Below, one piece after another: positions 1 to 7,820 of a stretch of DNA of 64,000 bases (positions are counted from its first letter, which is position 1; each line of letters starts with the position of its first letter). The stretch lies in NCBI RefSeq assembly GCF_044759095.2, contig NZ_JBIYSM020000004.1, positions 62,001-126,000 of the forward strand. The letters are read 5' to 3'. The notes beneath the pieces are model-generated. The model saw only the letters and a program-made list of their open reading frames with translations. It searched no databases and was not told where the DNA came from. The DNA comes from JBIYSM02 sp044759095. Lineage in GTDB: Bacteria; Bacillota; Bacilli; Brevibacillales; Brevibacillaceae. Made by a program: the position numbers and the translations under genes.

Positions 1-1
1 A

Positions 2-985
2 AACAAGCAGCCCTTGAGCGAGCAAGAGTACAAGACGTTAAAAAGCTTGTACGACCGCTCCAAAGACATTCAAAAACAGCTCCGGCATGTGCAGACCAAA
101 GTCATTGACAAGCGTTTGCGATGGATGGATGTGGAAACGGCACTTGCCTCTGATGACAAAAAGACGGACAACACCATTATTGACGGGTTTCGTACCATAG
201 ATAAACAGGTACAGGAATTCCCTGAAATTGACTGGGGTACAAACATCCAAAGTCTGGACAAGAAAAAGCAGCAGCGAATCAAGGGGATAGACGGTAACCG
301 CATTTCCAAAGAGGAAGCGAAACGGATCGCTCTTCAATTTGTGGGCATAAACGAAGCCGACAGCGAGGTGAACGTCGACGAAAATGGCAAGGCAGAAGAA
401 TACTCCGCATACAGCGTGGAAATCTCCAGCAAAGAATTGAAGACGCCCATCAACCTTGACGTGACGAAACGAGGCGGAAAAGTCGTGTGGCTCCTCAATG
501 AACGAGATATCGGAGAAGAGCGTCTGACGATGGAGCAGGCGAAACGAAGCGCTGATAGGTTCCTGCGTGCCCATGGCTACCAAAACATGGTGGCAGCGGA
601 AAGCGACAGTTACGAAGGTCTGGCGGTATTCACGTTTGTCCCAGAACAAAATGGAGTACGCATTTATCCGGATGCCGTTACGGTTGAAGTGGCATTGGAC
701 AACGGCTCCGTCAACGGTTTTAACTCCACCGAATACCAGTTTAATCACAAGCAGCGGAAGATCCCCAACCCGCGAATCACCAAGGAGCAGGCGCGGCAAA
801 ATGTGAATCCGAGCGTGAAGGTGACAAAACAGCGCTTGGCGATCATCGAGGGGAAAGCGGACGGCAAAGAGGTGCTGTGCTACGAGATGACCGGAAATTT
901 TGAAGGAAAAGCGTACCTGATCTATATCAACGCGCTGAATGGCGAGGAAGAAGAAATCGTCAAAATGGATGGCGAGAGTGGATGA
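2..985 (+). CDS. ypeB: Germination protein YpeB, C-terminal part (cut by window edge)
   Basis: The reading frame is already open at base 2, so the N-terminus lies outside the window; the TTG at 14 is internal. The visible ~327 residues carry three PepSY-like repeats, beginning near RISKEEAKRIAL, LTMEQAKRSADRF and RITKEQARQNV. That arrangement is typical of YpeB, which is about 450 residues long. In Bacillus YpeB is needed to incorporate and stabilise the spore cortex-lytic enzyme SleB, and sleB usually lies just upstream. The role here is inferred from the family. It is followed by a hairpin and then ypfB, as in related genomes. Confidence 0.88.
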   Translation, partial: NKQPLSEQEYKTLKSLYDRSKDIQKQLRHVQTKVIDKRLRWMDVETALASDDKKTDNTIIDGFRTIDKQVQEFPEIDWGTNIQSLDKKKQQRIKGIDGNRISKEEAKRIALQFVGINEADSEVNVDENGKAEEYSAYSVEISSKELKTPINLDVTKRGGKVVWLLNERDIGEERLTMEQAKRSADRFLRAHGYQNMVAAESDSYEGLAVFTFVPEQNGVRIYPDAVTVEVALDNGSVNGFNSTEYQFNHKQRKIPNPRITKEQARQNVNPSVKVTKQRLAIIEGKADGKEVLCYEMTGNFEGKAYLIYINALNGEEEEIVKMDGESG

Positions 986-1011
986 AGGCTAGGAAGTTTC
1001 CAAGTGAAAAA

Positions 1012-1046
1012 GGGAAAGTCCTGTGGAAGGGACTTTCCCCATTTGC
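1012..1046 (+). terminator. Hairpin after ypeB
   Basis: A perfect 10-bp stem, GGGAAAGTCC (1012-1021) with GGACTTTCCC (1030-1039), lies 26 bases after the ypeB stop. The T-run behind it is poor, so termination may be weak. It overlaps the -35 of the ypfB promoter. Confidence 0.5.
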
Positions 1047-1072
1047 CGTTTGAAAAAGAAACAGTATATAAT
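1043..1072 (+). promoter_or_regulatory. Candidate sigma-A promoter for ypfB
   Basis: TTGCCG (1043-1048) and a perfect TATAAT (1067-1072) are 18 bp apart, 36 bases before the ypfB start. Confidence 0.5.
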
Positions 1073-1108
1073 GGAAACGTGTCAGATACAAAGGGGGAAC
1101 GTTCGTAT

Positions 1109-1792
1109 ATGATGCTTCCGCGAATCGGTCAAACACTTCGCATGAGCCCTGTCAGTTTGTCGGGCGAGATCAGCTCGCACTCGTACAAATCGAGAATTGC
1201 CGATCTTCAGGGAGAGGTAGCGGCAATTGAGCTGCCCATCAGTGAAAAAACGGGCAGAACCGACCGATTTGAACAGGGGACGGAATGCGATGTGTGGTAC
1301 ATAGGCGACGACGGTTCCCGATACGACTTTCGAACAGAGGTCGTCGGCAGGCGTAACGACAACATTCCCATGCTGTTGATCAAACTGCCGAAAAAGGAAA
1401 ATGTTTCACGCTCCCAGCGGCGTAACTACCTGCGGATCGACACCAGTGTGGAAATCGCCGTAAAGACGGAGGATCATGTTCGGAACTACCATTTTCTCGC
1501 CCGAACAGTCGACCTCAGCGGTGGCGGCCTCTCGTTTACCTGTTCAGACTCCTACCGATTGAAAGCAAAGGACAGGCTGCGGGTGTGGATTTCTTTACCC
1601 AGCAGATCGGGCAGTGTAGCCCACGCCAATGCCGTTCTGGAAATCATTCGCTGCAAACTTCCCCAGGAGAAGGGACAGCACCAGTTGGTTTCCGGCAAAT
1701 TTGTTCAGATCAACGAGGGGGACCAGGCCAAGATCGTTCGGGCATGTTACGAGCGTCAGCTGGAACTCCGAAAGAAAGGTATCGCAGAATAG
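1109..1792 (+). CDS. ypfB: PilZ-domain flagellar brake protein (YpfB/YcgR type)
   Basis: A 227-residue protein with an N-terminal YcgR-like domain and a C-terminal PilZ domain. The c-di-GMP motifs are visible: RSQRRNYLRI near residues 101-110 (RxxxR) and DLSGGGLSF about 40 residues later (D/NxSxxG). Proteins of this family bind cyclic di-GMP and slow the flagellar motor. The start at 1109 (ATG, followed directly by a second ATG) was chosen over an upstream in-frame start because AAGGGGG lies 11 bases before it and the length then matches the Bacillus protein (~217). It forms an operon with the small gene at 1815. Confidence 0.87.
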   Translation: MMLPRIGQTLRMSPVSLSGEISSHSYKSRIADLQGEVAAIELPISEKTGRTDRFEQGTECDVWYIGDDGSRYDFRTEVVGRRNDNIPMLLIKLPKKENVSRSQRRNYLRIDTSVEIAVKTEDHVRNYHFLARTVDLSGGGLSFTCSDSYRLKAKDRLRVWISLPSRSGSVAHANAVLEIIRCKLPQEKGQHQLVSGKFVQINEGDQAKIVRACYERQLELRKKGIAE

Positions 1793-1814
1793 GATAGAAG
1801 GAGAGAGCCTTCCG

Positions 1815-2003
1815 ATGGCACGATCAGGCGATTACAACGAACGCTATGCCCGCTTTTCCAAACGCATAGAAAAGGGCTTGATCGTACTTGTCATGGGATT
1901 GATTTTGGTCATGCTTACTGGCGAATTGATCTATCAGTTCGAGCCTGTTCGAAAGTTTTTGATCGAAACGGAACGGCTGGAAGGCGTTTCGGCCATGCCA
2001 TAA
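1815..2003 (+). CDS. Small single-pass membrane protein (DUF5359-like)
   Basis: A 62-residue protein: a charged N-terminus (MARSGDYNERYARFSKRIEK), one hydrophobic helix at about residues 22-40, and a short acidic tail. It starts 22 bases after ypfB behind GGAGAGAG. Small proteins of this kind sit between ypfB and cmk in many Bacilli and are grouped as DUF5359; I assign it on position and appearance. No function is known to me. Confidence 0.65.
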   Translation: MARSGDYNERYARFSKRIEKGLIVLVMGLILVMLTGELIYQFEPVRKFLIETERLEGVSAMP

Positions 2004-2007
2004 GGGT

Positions 2008-2036
2008 TTGCGCAGCCTTCCAATGTATGGTACTAT
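2008..2036 (+). promoter_or_regulatory. Candidate sigma-A promoter for cmk
   Basis: TTGCGC (2008-2013), 17-bp spacer, TACTAT (2031-2036) preceded by TGG (extended -10). It leaves a leader of about 95 bases before cmk. Confidence 0.55.
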
Positions 2037-2138
2037 TAAGGATAACGAGGGTTTGAACCGATTTTTGAGAGGGCTTCGGACAGAAGCTTTCTTTATTTGA
2101 TGCTTCTTGGACTTTCATACATAGCAGGTGAGGACAGA

Positions 2139-2798
2139 ATGAACATTGCAATTGATGGACCAGCGGGAGCCGGCAAAAGCACCGTGGCGCAAAAGGTCGC
2201 AGGTAGACTCGAGTTTGTTTATATTGATACGGGCTCGATGTACCGCGCGCTTGCCTGGGCCGTACTCCACAACGGCGTACCAGTCGATGATGAACAAGCT
2301 GTCTCTGACCTGTTGCAGAACAATACCATTGAACTGCAGCGCGTGAACAGTGTTCAACGGGTCTTGTGGAACGGCCGTGATATTACAGAGGAAATCCGCA
2401 CGCCGGAAGTGAGCCAGTACGCCTCGATCGTAGCCAGCTACGGATCCGTTCGTCGGCAGATGCTGGTGCTTCAACGAAAGATGGCCGAGCAGGGCAACGT
2501 CGTCATGGACGGCAGAGACATTGGCACCCACGTTCTCCCAGATGCGGAAGTAAAAATCTTCCTGACAGCATCCATTCGGGAGCGTGCGGAACGCCGATTA
2601 AAGGAACTGCTTGCCAAAGGGCATGTAACAGATTTGGAAACGCTGGAAGCAGAGATCGCAGAACGTGACAAGCGGGACATGGAACGGGATGTAGCTCCTC
2701 TGCGGCAGGCGGAAGACGCCGTGCTGGTGGATACGACAGGTCTTTCCATTGACCAGGTTGTTGACCGAATCTTACAAATCTGCGAATTGAATGGGTGA
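2139..2798 (+). CDS. cmk: Cytidylate kinase
   Basis: Phosphorylates CMP and dCMP to the diphosphates in the cytosol. The 219-residue protein begins MNIAIDGPAGAGKST, which carries the P-loop (GPAGAGKS), and contains the family signatures IDTGSMYRA and MDGRDIGTHVLPDA plus the lid segment ERAERR. The ATG at 2139 sits behind GGTGAGG at good spacing and begins exactly as in homologues; an in-frame start at 2097 has no ribosome site. Together with plsC and ypfD it forms the conserved cmk-plsC-ypfD block. Confidence 0.96.
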   Translation: MNIAIDGPAGAGKSTVAQKVAGRLEFVYIDTGSMYRALAWAVLHNGVPVDDEQAVSDLLQNNTIELQRVNSVQRVLWNGRDITEEIRTPEVSQYASIVASYGSVRRQMLVLQRKMAEQGNVVMDGRDIGTHVLPDAEVKIFLTASIRERAERRLKELLAKGHVTDLETLEAEIAERDKRDMERDVAPLRQAEDAVLVDTTGLSIDQVVDRILQICELNG

Positions 2799-2807
2799 AG
2801 AAGTACC

Positions 2808-3401
2808 GTGAGTTATTATCGCGTCTTTCGAGGCATCTTTCGAATGTTTTTTTCTGCGCTTTATCGATGGCAAGTGATCGGTGCCGAACATATACCTAAG
2901 GAAGGTCCAGTCATTCTCTGCGCGAACCATATCTCTCTCTTAGACCCTCCCTTGCTCGGTTCGGGGATTGAGCGGCAAGTGCACTTTATGGCCAAGGAAG
3001 AGCTGTTCCGCATACCGGTAATTTCGTTTCTGATCAAAAAGTTTGGCGCTTTTCCTGTGAAGCGGGGGGCAAGTGACCGGACGGCCATACGAACGGCGTT
3101 GAAGATCCTGGAAGAGGGGAAAATTTTCGGAATCTTCCCTGAGGGAACGCGCAGCAAGACAGGTGAGTTGGGACCCGGATTGCCGGGTGTGGGGATGTTC
3201 GCATTGAAGTCGGAAGCCGTCGTGATTCCCGTCGCGATCATAGGACCGTACAAATTGTTTCGACCCGTGAAAATCGTGTACGGCGAACCCATTGACCTGT
3301 CCACGCAGCGCTTTGGCAAAGCAGGTTCGGACGCATTGAAAGAGACGACCGATCTGATCATGCTGCACATCAAGAAATTGCTTGATCAACATCGCTCGTG
3401 A
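2808..3401 (+). CDS. plsC: 1-acyl-sn-glycerol-3-phosphate acyltransferase
   Basis: Adds the second acyl chain to lysophosphatidic acid to make phosphatidic acid at the membrane. The 197-residue protein shows the acyltransferase motifs NHISLLD (NHx4D, near residue 45) and FPEGTRSK (near residue 113). It begins with GTG 10 bases after cmk, so the two are probably co-transcribed. plsY, the first-step acyltransferase, lies 6 kb downstream. Confidence 0.93.
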   Translation: MSYYRVFRGIFRMFFSALYRWQVIGAEHIPKEGPVILCANHISLLDPPLLGSGIERQVHFMAKEELFRIPVISFLIKKFGAFPVKRGASDRTAIRTALKILEEGKIFGIFPEGTRSKTGELGPGLPGVGMFALKSEAVVIPVAIIGPYKLFRPVKIVYGEPIDLSTQRFGKAGSDALKETTDLIMLHIKKLLDQHRS

Positions 3402-3554
3402 ACAGACGGTATAGAAACCGCGAATAGAAGAATACTATTTCTGCGAAATCATGGATTCATCATCTAACTGCCTGCCAACAGGCGGTGGTTAAAAATATAC
3501 TTGCTCCCGCTTCTTACTGGTTGGGACTGGATGGTATTGAAGGAGGTTTTGTTC

Positions 3555-4730
3555 ATGATGGAAGAAACGAGCAACATTAGCTTGTCCGATGCAACAACCA
3601 TTTCGGTAGGAGATGTAGTGAAAGCTACCGTTACCAAAGTGGAAGAAAAGCAGGCGTTGGTAGACGTAGGCTACAAATACGACGGGTTAATTCCGATCAG
3701 CGAGCTTTCTCCTCTCCATGTAGAGAAGGTCTCCGATGTTGTCTCCGTCGGCGATACATTTGATGTAAAGGTAATCAAGCTCAATGACGAAAAAGAAGAG
3801 CTGGTTGTATCCAAAAAGGCAGTGGCCATGGAGTCCGCCTGGTCTGAACTGGAACAAAAAATGCAGTCGGGCGAAATCATCGAGGCAACCGTGAAGGAAG
3901 TCGTCAAAGGCGGTCTCGTGGTAGATGTAGGTCTGCGCGGCTTCATCCCCGCTTCCATGGTAGAGCGTCACTTCGTAGAAGACTTCTCCGATTACAAAGG
4001 GAAAACGCTGCGCCTGAAAGTAATAGAGATGGACAAAGAGAAAAACAAAGTAATCCTCTCCCACAAAGCAGTGCTGGAAGAGGAAGCCAAACAGCAGAAA
4101 AAATCGGTGCTGGATAAGCTGCAACCGGGTCAGGTGCTGGAAGGTACCGTACAGCGTATGACTGACTTCGGCGTATTCGTCGACATTGGCGGCGTTGACG
4201 GTCTGGTTCATGTGTCCGAATTGGCCTGGAACCGCGTTGAAAAACCGTCCGACGTAGTGAAAGAGGGCGACAAGGTTCAAGTAAAAGTACTGAAGGTAGA
4301 CAAGGAAAACGAGCGCATCAGCCTGAGCATGAAGGAAGCACAGCCGGGTCCGTGGCAAAAAGTGTCGGAACAATTCAAGGCGGGCGACGTTGTTTCCGGT
4401 ACAGTGAAGCGTCTGGTCTCCTTCGGTGCCTTCGTGGAAATTGCACCCGGGATCGAAGGTCTTGTGCACATCTCGCAAATCGCCAACCGTCGAGTGGCTA
4501 CACCGGGAGAAGTGCTGAAGGAAGGTCAAGAGGTGCAGGTGAAGGTGCTGGATGTTGTGCCCGAGGAGCAGCGCGTAAGCCTGAGCATCCGCGCCATTGA
4601 AGAAGAACGTGCGGAGCAGGTGGAACGTGCAAGCAAACGCGAGCACCAGCAGTATACGCAGGAGAACAACCAGTCACTGGGCGTGACTCTGGGGGATCTG
4701 TTCGGCGATCTGAAAGACAAATTGAAGTAG
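3555..4730 (+). CDS. ypfD: S1 RNA-binding domain protein (YpfD, 30S S1 homologue)
   Basis: A 391-residue protein with four S1 repeats, starting near GDVVKATVTKVEEKQAL, GEIIEATVKEVVKGGLV, GQVLEGTVQRMTDFGVFV and GDVVSGTVKRLVSFGAFV, followed by a short charged tail. This is the low-GC Gram-positive form of ribosomal protein S1 (four repeats instead of six), whose role in initiation is weaker than in E. coli. The ATG at 3555 lies 8 bases after AGGAGG. The gene ends in a strong terminator. Confidence 0.93.
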   Translation: MMEETSNISLSDATTISVGDVVKATVTKVEEKQALVDVGYKYDGLIPISELSPLHVEKVSDVVSVGDTFDVKVIKLNDEKEELVVSKKAVAMESAWSELEQKMQSGEIIEATVKEVVKGGLVVDVGLRGFIPASMVERHFVEDFSDYKGKTLRLKVIEMDKEKNKVILSHKAVLEEEAKQQKKSVLDKLQPGQVLEGTVQRMTDFGVFVDIGGVDGLVHVSELAWNRVEKPSDVVKEGDKVQVKVLKVDKENERISLSMKEAQPGPWQKVSEQFKAGDVVSGTVKRLVSFGAFVEIAPGIEGLVHISQIANRRVATPGEVLKEGQEVQVKVLDVVPEEQRVSLSIRAIEEERAEQVERASKREHQQYTQENNQSLGVTLGDLFGDLKDKLK

Positions 4731-4739
4731 AGATTCGAG

Positions 4740-4768
4740 GGGATACGCATCGGGCGTATCCCTTTTTT
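4740..4768 (+). terminator. Intrinsic terminator after ypfD
   Basis: Stem GGGATACGC (4740-4748) with GCGTATCCC (4754-4762), loop ATCGG, then TTTTTT. Confidence 0.9.
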
Positions 4769-4815
4769 AGAGAGAAATGATCAGATTAAACATCCTAAAC
4801 CGTTACTTGGAAAGG

Positions 4816-4887
4816 GTTCGGGGCCCCGCCCGGCGCAGCGAATGCAATTGTCGGGTGGGTGGAGCCTTGCTATAGCCGGGTGGGTTA
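4816..4887. repeat. Structured intergenic repeat, copy A
   Basis: This 72-base GC-rich element shares its first 20 bases exactly with 47290-47309, and the two also share CAGCGA followed later by CCGGGTGGGTT. CCCGCCCGGC (4825-4834) can pair over 10 bp, with two G-U pairs, with GTCGGGTGGG (4850-4859), or alternatively with CCGGGTGGG near the 3' end. No ORF fits it. It lies between the ypfD terminator and fni. See findings. Confidence 0.7.
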
Positions 4888-4906
4888 TTTTGAGTAGGTG
4901 ATGATG

Positions 4907-5959
4907 ATGAGCCGTTCACAGCGAAAAGTGGAACATATCCGGCATGCGTTGCAAGCAGGACAGTCGGGACGGAACGGACTGGATGATGTATCGTTTATCC
5001 CAAATAGTTTACCTAATATATCTTATGGTAACACAAGGATTGAAACGGAACTGCTGCACTTCCGCCTTCATTCTCCCATCGTGATCAATGCGATGACGGG
5101 AGGGGCGGCAGCCACCAAGGAAATCAATCAGCGTCTGGCCATTGTGGCACGGGAGAAGCGGCTTGTGATGGCAGTCGGTTCGCAGATGGCAGCGCTGCGT
5201 GATCCCTCTGTCAGAGACAGCTACAGCATCGTCAGACGGGAAAATCCAGACGGGATCATCTTCGCCAATCTCGGCGCGGAAGCTACGACAGAGCAAGCGC
5301 GGGAAGCGGTGGAGATGATTGAGGCAGATGCCTTGCAAATCCATGTAAATGTGATGCAGGAGTTGATGATGCCGGAGGGAGATCGCGACTTTACCGGGTA
5401 TTTGGAGCGAATTGGGGAAATCGTAGAAAAGATCGATGTACCCGTCATTGTAAAGGAAGTAGGGTTTGGCATGTCTCGTGAAAGCATCCGCCGACTGATA
5501 GATGCCGGCGTAAAGGCGATTGATTTGGGGGGATCGGGAGGAACCAACTTTGCCCGAGTGGAGAACCTTCGCAGCAGTGAGCCGCTCTCCATGTTTGAAG
5601 ACTGGGGATTGACAACGGCTCAAAGCCTTTTGGAAGCAGGCGAATATCAGATGAAGGGAGTATCGATGATCGCCACCGGCGGAATCCGGCACGGACTGGA
5701 CGTATGCAAAGCGCTGGCGATGGGAGCGGCTGCGGTCGGAATGGCGGGAAGCTTTTTGCGATTGGTAACGGACTCTGTAGACTCGTGTCTGACTGCAGTG
5801 GACGCCTGGCATCATCAACTGCGTGTAGCGATGACGGCGTTGGGGGTATCGACGGTAGACGAGCTTCGTCAGGTTCCTGTTACTGTAGGCGGAGAAACAG
5901 CGCAGTGGGCAATGCAGCGCGGGATCGACTTAAAACGGTATGCGATGAGGGGATTGTAG
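4907..5959 (+). CDS. fni: Isopentenyl-diphosphate delta-isomerase, type 2 (FMN)
   Basis: Interconverts isopentenyl and dimethylallyl diphosphate, using FMN and NADPH, to supply the prenyl chains made by hepS/hepT at 18-23 kb. The ~350-residue protein has the family blocks GLDDVSF, NAMTGGA, QIHVNVMQE and IDLGGSGGTNFARVE. Four start codons occur in a row (GTG 4898, ATG 4901, 4904, 4907). I prefer 4907 because AGGTG is then 6 bases away and the protein begins MSRSQRKVEHI, which aligns with Bacillus homologues. Confidence 0.93.
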   Translation: MSRSQRKVEHIRHALQAGQSGRNGLDDVSFIPNSLPNISYGNTRIETELLHFRLHSPIVINAMTGGAAATKEINQRLAIVAREKRLVMAVGSQMAALRDPSVRDSYSIVRRENPDGIIFANLGAEATTEQAREAVEMIEADALQIHVNVMQELMMPEGDRDFTGYLERIGEIVEKIDVPVIVKEVGFGMSRESIRRLIDAGVKAIDLGGSGGTNFARVENLRSSEPLSMFEDWGLTTAQSLLEAGEYQMKGVSMIATGGIRHGLDVCKALAMGAAAVGMAGSFLRLVTDSVDSCLTAVDAWHHQLRVAMTALGVSTVDELRQVPVTVGGETAQWAMQRGIDLKRYAMRGL

Positions 5960-6033
5960 AGAAGGCATCGTTATGAAAGCTCTTGGTTTGAGGCATACTT
6001 TGGGAAGACCATGACAACTTGAGGAGATAGGAA

Positions 6034-6669
6034 ATGAACGAGGGAACGTTATCCCTGATCATTCAGTGGTGCTTGTTGTGCCTCATCTGGATGGGTAGCC
6101 TCGACCGGCCGCTGACCAAAGTGGGTCTGACCAGAGCTTCCCTGCTTGCCGCACTAACGCTTTCTCTTGTTTCTTCCTTCGTCAGCTGGAAGCTTTATTT
6201 TCTCCCCGTGCAGGTAAGCATGAGCGGCGCCATTTTGCCAATCCTGTCGGCCGGTTGGCTGTACGTCCGATTTCCCCGCGAACGACGAAGGCTATTGCTG
6301 CTGGCAGCTCTGTTGACCGCCGTACTGCTGACGCTTTTCCGTATGGTGCTCTTTAAAGATCCGGTACTGCTCGTGCTGGACGAAACCACTTTGATTGCCA
6401 TTGTCACACTTGTCGCCTTGTTTGCGTTGACTCGCGACATGAGGCAGCAGCTCTTTTTGCTGTTTCTCGTACTCCCGCTGACTGATGGACTGTATATGCT
6501 TCAATTCCTTCCTCAGATGGAAAGAAGCGAGATAGGCAGTGAGTACGCTCAAGACATGCTATGGAGCACGTTTTTTCTCTGGGGTTTGGCCCTGGTGGCA
6601 TGGAGTGTGGTCAAAAAAGGATGGGGAGTTTATCGGGCGGTTCGATCAAAATCAGATTCTCACAGGTGA
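6034..6669 (+). CDS. yphA: Polytopic membrane protein YphA-like
   Basis: A 211-residue, very hydrophobic protein with about six predicted membrane helices and a basic C-terminal tail. It has no catalytic motif I can recognise. Its size and its place between fni and the YIEGIA gene match yphA of Bacillus. GAGGAGATAGG precedes the ATG. The stop lies only 7 bases before the next gene's TTG start, so translational coupling with the YIEGIA gene is likely. Function unknown. Confidence 0.7.
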   Translation: MNEGTLSLIIQWCLLCLIWMGSLDRPLTKVGLTRASLLAALTLSLVSSFVSWKLYFLPVQVSMSGAILPILSAGWLYVRFPRERRRLLLLAALLTAVLLTLFRMVLFKDPVLLVLDETTLIAIVTLVALFALTRDMRQQLFLLFLVLPLTDGLYMLQFLPQMERSEIGSEYAQDMLWSTFFLWGLALVAWSVVKKGWGVYRAVRSKSDSHR

Positions 6670-6676
6670 TGCTCCT

Positions 6677-7582
6677 TTGTGGAAAGAACTGCTAGCGAAC
6701 GAGTTTGTCATTCCATTGTTTCTTGGGATTAGCTTCGGCGTTGCATGCAGGCTGTACCTCCTTCAGACCGATTACCGGCAGTACCCGACGTATCCTCACG
6801 GGAAAATCATTCACATTTCGCTGGGTGTGATCGCGGCAGCATTGGGATCGGTAGCCGTTCCCGCCATGATCAAGGAAAACTACACGGCAATCACCTTTCT
6901 GGCGCTCGCTGCCCAGCAGTTTCGTGACGTGCGCAACATGGAACGGACCACGCTAACTGAGATAGACAAGCGGGAGCTGGTCCCCCGCGGGGGGCCTTAT
7001 ATCGAGGGAATCGCCATGGTGTTTGAAGGCAGGAACTATCTGGTGATCTTCACTGCACTGCTCACTACGTTCGCTACCGTTTTGTTTAACGGGTGGGGCG
7101 GGTGCATTGCTGGGGTACTATGTCTCGTCGTATCCCGTATCCTGAAGTCCGGTAAAACGCTCTCCCATATTGTCGACATACACATGGCCGAAGTGCGCGT
7201 GGACGGAAAAGACTTGTACGTGGACGACATCTACATCATGAACGTCGGCTTGGAAGAAGCCCAGCAGCAGATTCGCGAGCGTGGACTGGGATTTGTGCTT
7301 GTCCCGCACAACGAAAACGTCGTCGTCTCCATTGCACATCCGGGTCAGCGTCAGGCTATCCTGCACGATGTTGCGACACAGCTTGGCGTCTATACCGATG
7401 AGGGAGAGCCATCGCTGACGCCTCTGATCAAGCGGGATTTGAAAACGGGGAAGCTTGGTGTCTTTTTGCTCCCACAGCTGAAAAGTCCGGAGAAAGCGCG
7501 GGCGGTGATCGGCAATGTGCCGATACTGGAGAACGTGCTGCGGATGCCCAAAGAATCTTCTGCACACCAACGAGGAGGGTAA
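6677..7582 (+). CDS. seaA: YIEGIA-family membrane protein (SeaA/YphB type)
   Basis: The diagnostic string GPYIEGIAMVFEGRNYL lies near residues 112-128 of a 301-residue protein with several N-terminal membrane helices. Members of this family are confined to endospore formers; the Bacillus member has been called SeaA and is linked to spore envelope work. The start is inferred to be TTG at 6677: AGGTGAT lies 8 bases upstream, and the longer frame back to 6539 would overlap yphA by 130 bases without a ribosome site. It is followed 3 bases later by a 59-residue gene. Confidence 0.8.
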   Translation: MWKELLANEFVIPLFLGISFGVACRLYLLQTDYRQYPTYPHGKIIHISLGVIAAALGSVAVPAMIKENYTAITFLALAAQQFRDVRNMERTTLTEIDKRELVPRGGPYIEGIAMVFEGRNYLVIFTALLTTFATVLFNGWGGCIAGVLCLVVSRILKSGKTLSHIVDIHMAEVRVDGKDLYVDDIYIMNVGLEEAQQQIRERGLGFVLVPHNENVVVSIAHPGQRQAILHDVATQLGVYTDEGEPSLTPLIKRDLKTGKLGVFLLPQLKSPEKARAVIGNVPILENVLRMPKESSAHQRGG

Positions 7583-7585
7583 CCA

Positions 7586-7765
7586 GTGGAGAGTAAAATT
7601 CTTGCCGTCATAACTACCCAAAAGGATCGTATAGCCGGAGGGGCCCCTATTTTTGTCGTCGAAAACCAGGAACAATTGCAGCAAACCGCCTTCACTTTGG
7701 AAAAGGTGTTGGACGCCATGGTTCATGAAGTGAATGAACAAACCCTCGTCGTTGTTCGGCATTAG
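7586..7765 (+). CDS. Small partner protein of the YIEGIA protein
   Basis: A 59-residue GTG-initiated gene with a strong ribosome site (GAGGAGGG, 7572-7579), beginning MESKILAVITTQKDRIAGG and ending QTLVVVRH. It is soluble and has no membrane segment. Small genes in this position are named in public annotation as the capping complex subunit for YIEGIA; I assign it on position, length and sequence style, so the name is provisional. Its 3' end contains the der promoter. Confidence 0.68.
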   Translation: MESKILAVITTQKDRIAGGAPIFVVENQEQLQQTAFTLEKVLDAMVHEVNEQTLVVVRH

Positions 7766-7780
7766 GTAGTATGGTATGAT
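7752..7780 (+). promoter_or_regulatory. Candidate sigma-A promoter for der
   Basis: TTGTTC (7752-7757), 17-bp spacer, TATGAT (7775-7780) with TGG just upstream (extended -10). The -35 lies inside the preceding small gene. Confidence 0.6.
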
Positions 7781-7820
7781 TAGCTAGTCAAAACGTAAAT
7801 GAGAGAGAGTGTTGTTGAAC

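Noticed and set aside
3687..4646. A 319-codon minus-strand frame opposite ypfD
   Set aside because: Shadow of the S1 repeats; the apparent periodicity only mirrors the repeats of the real gene.
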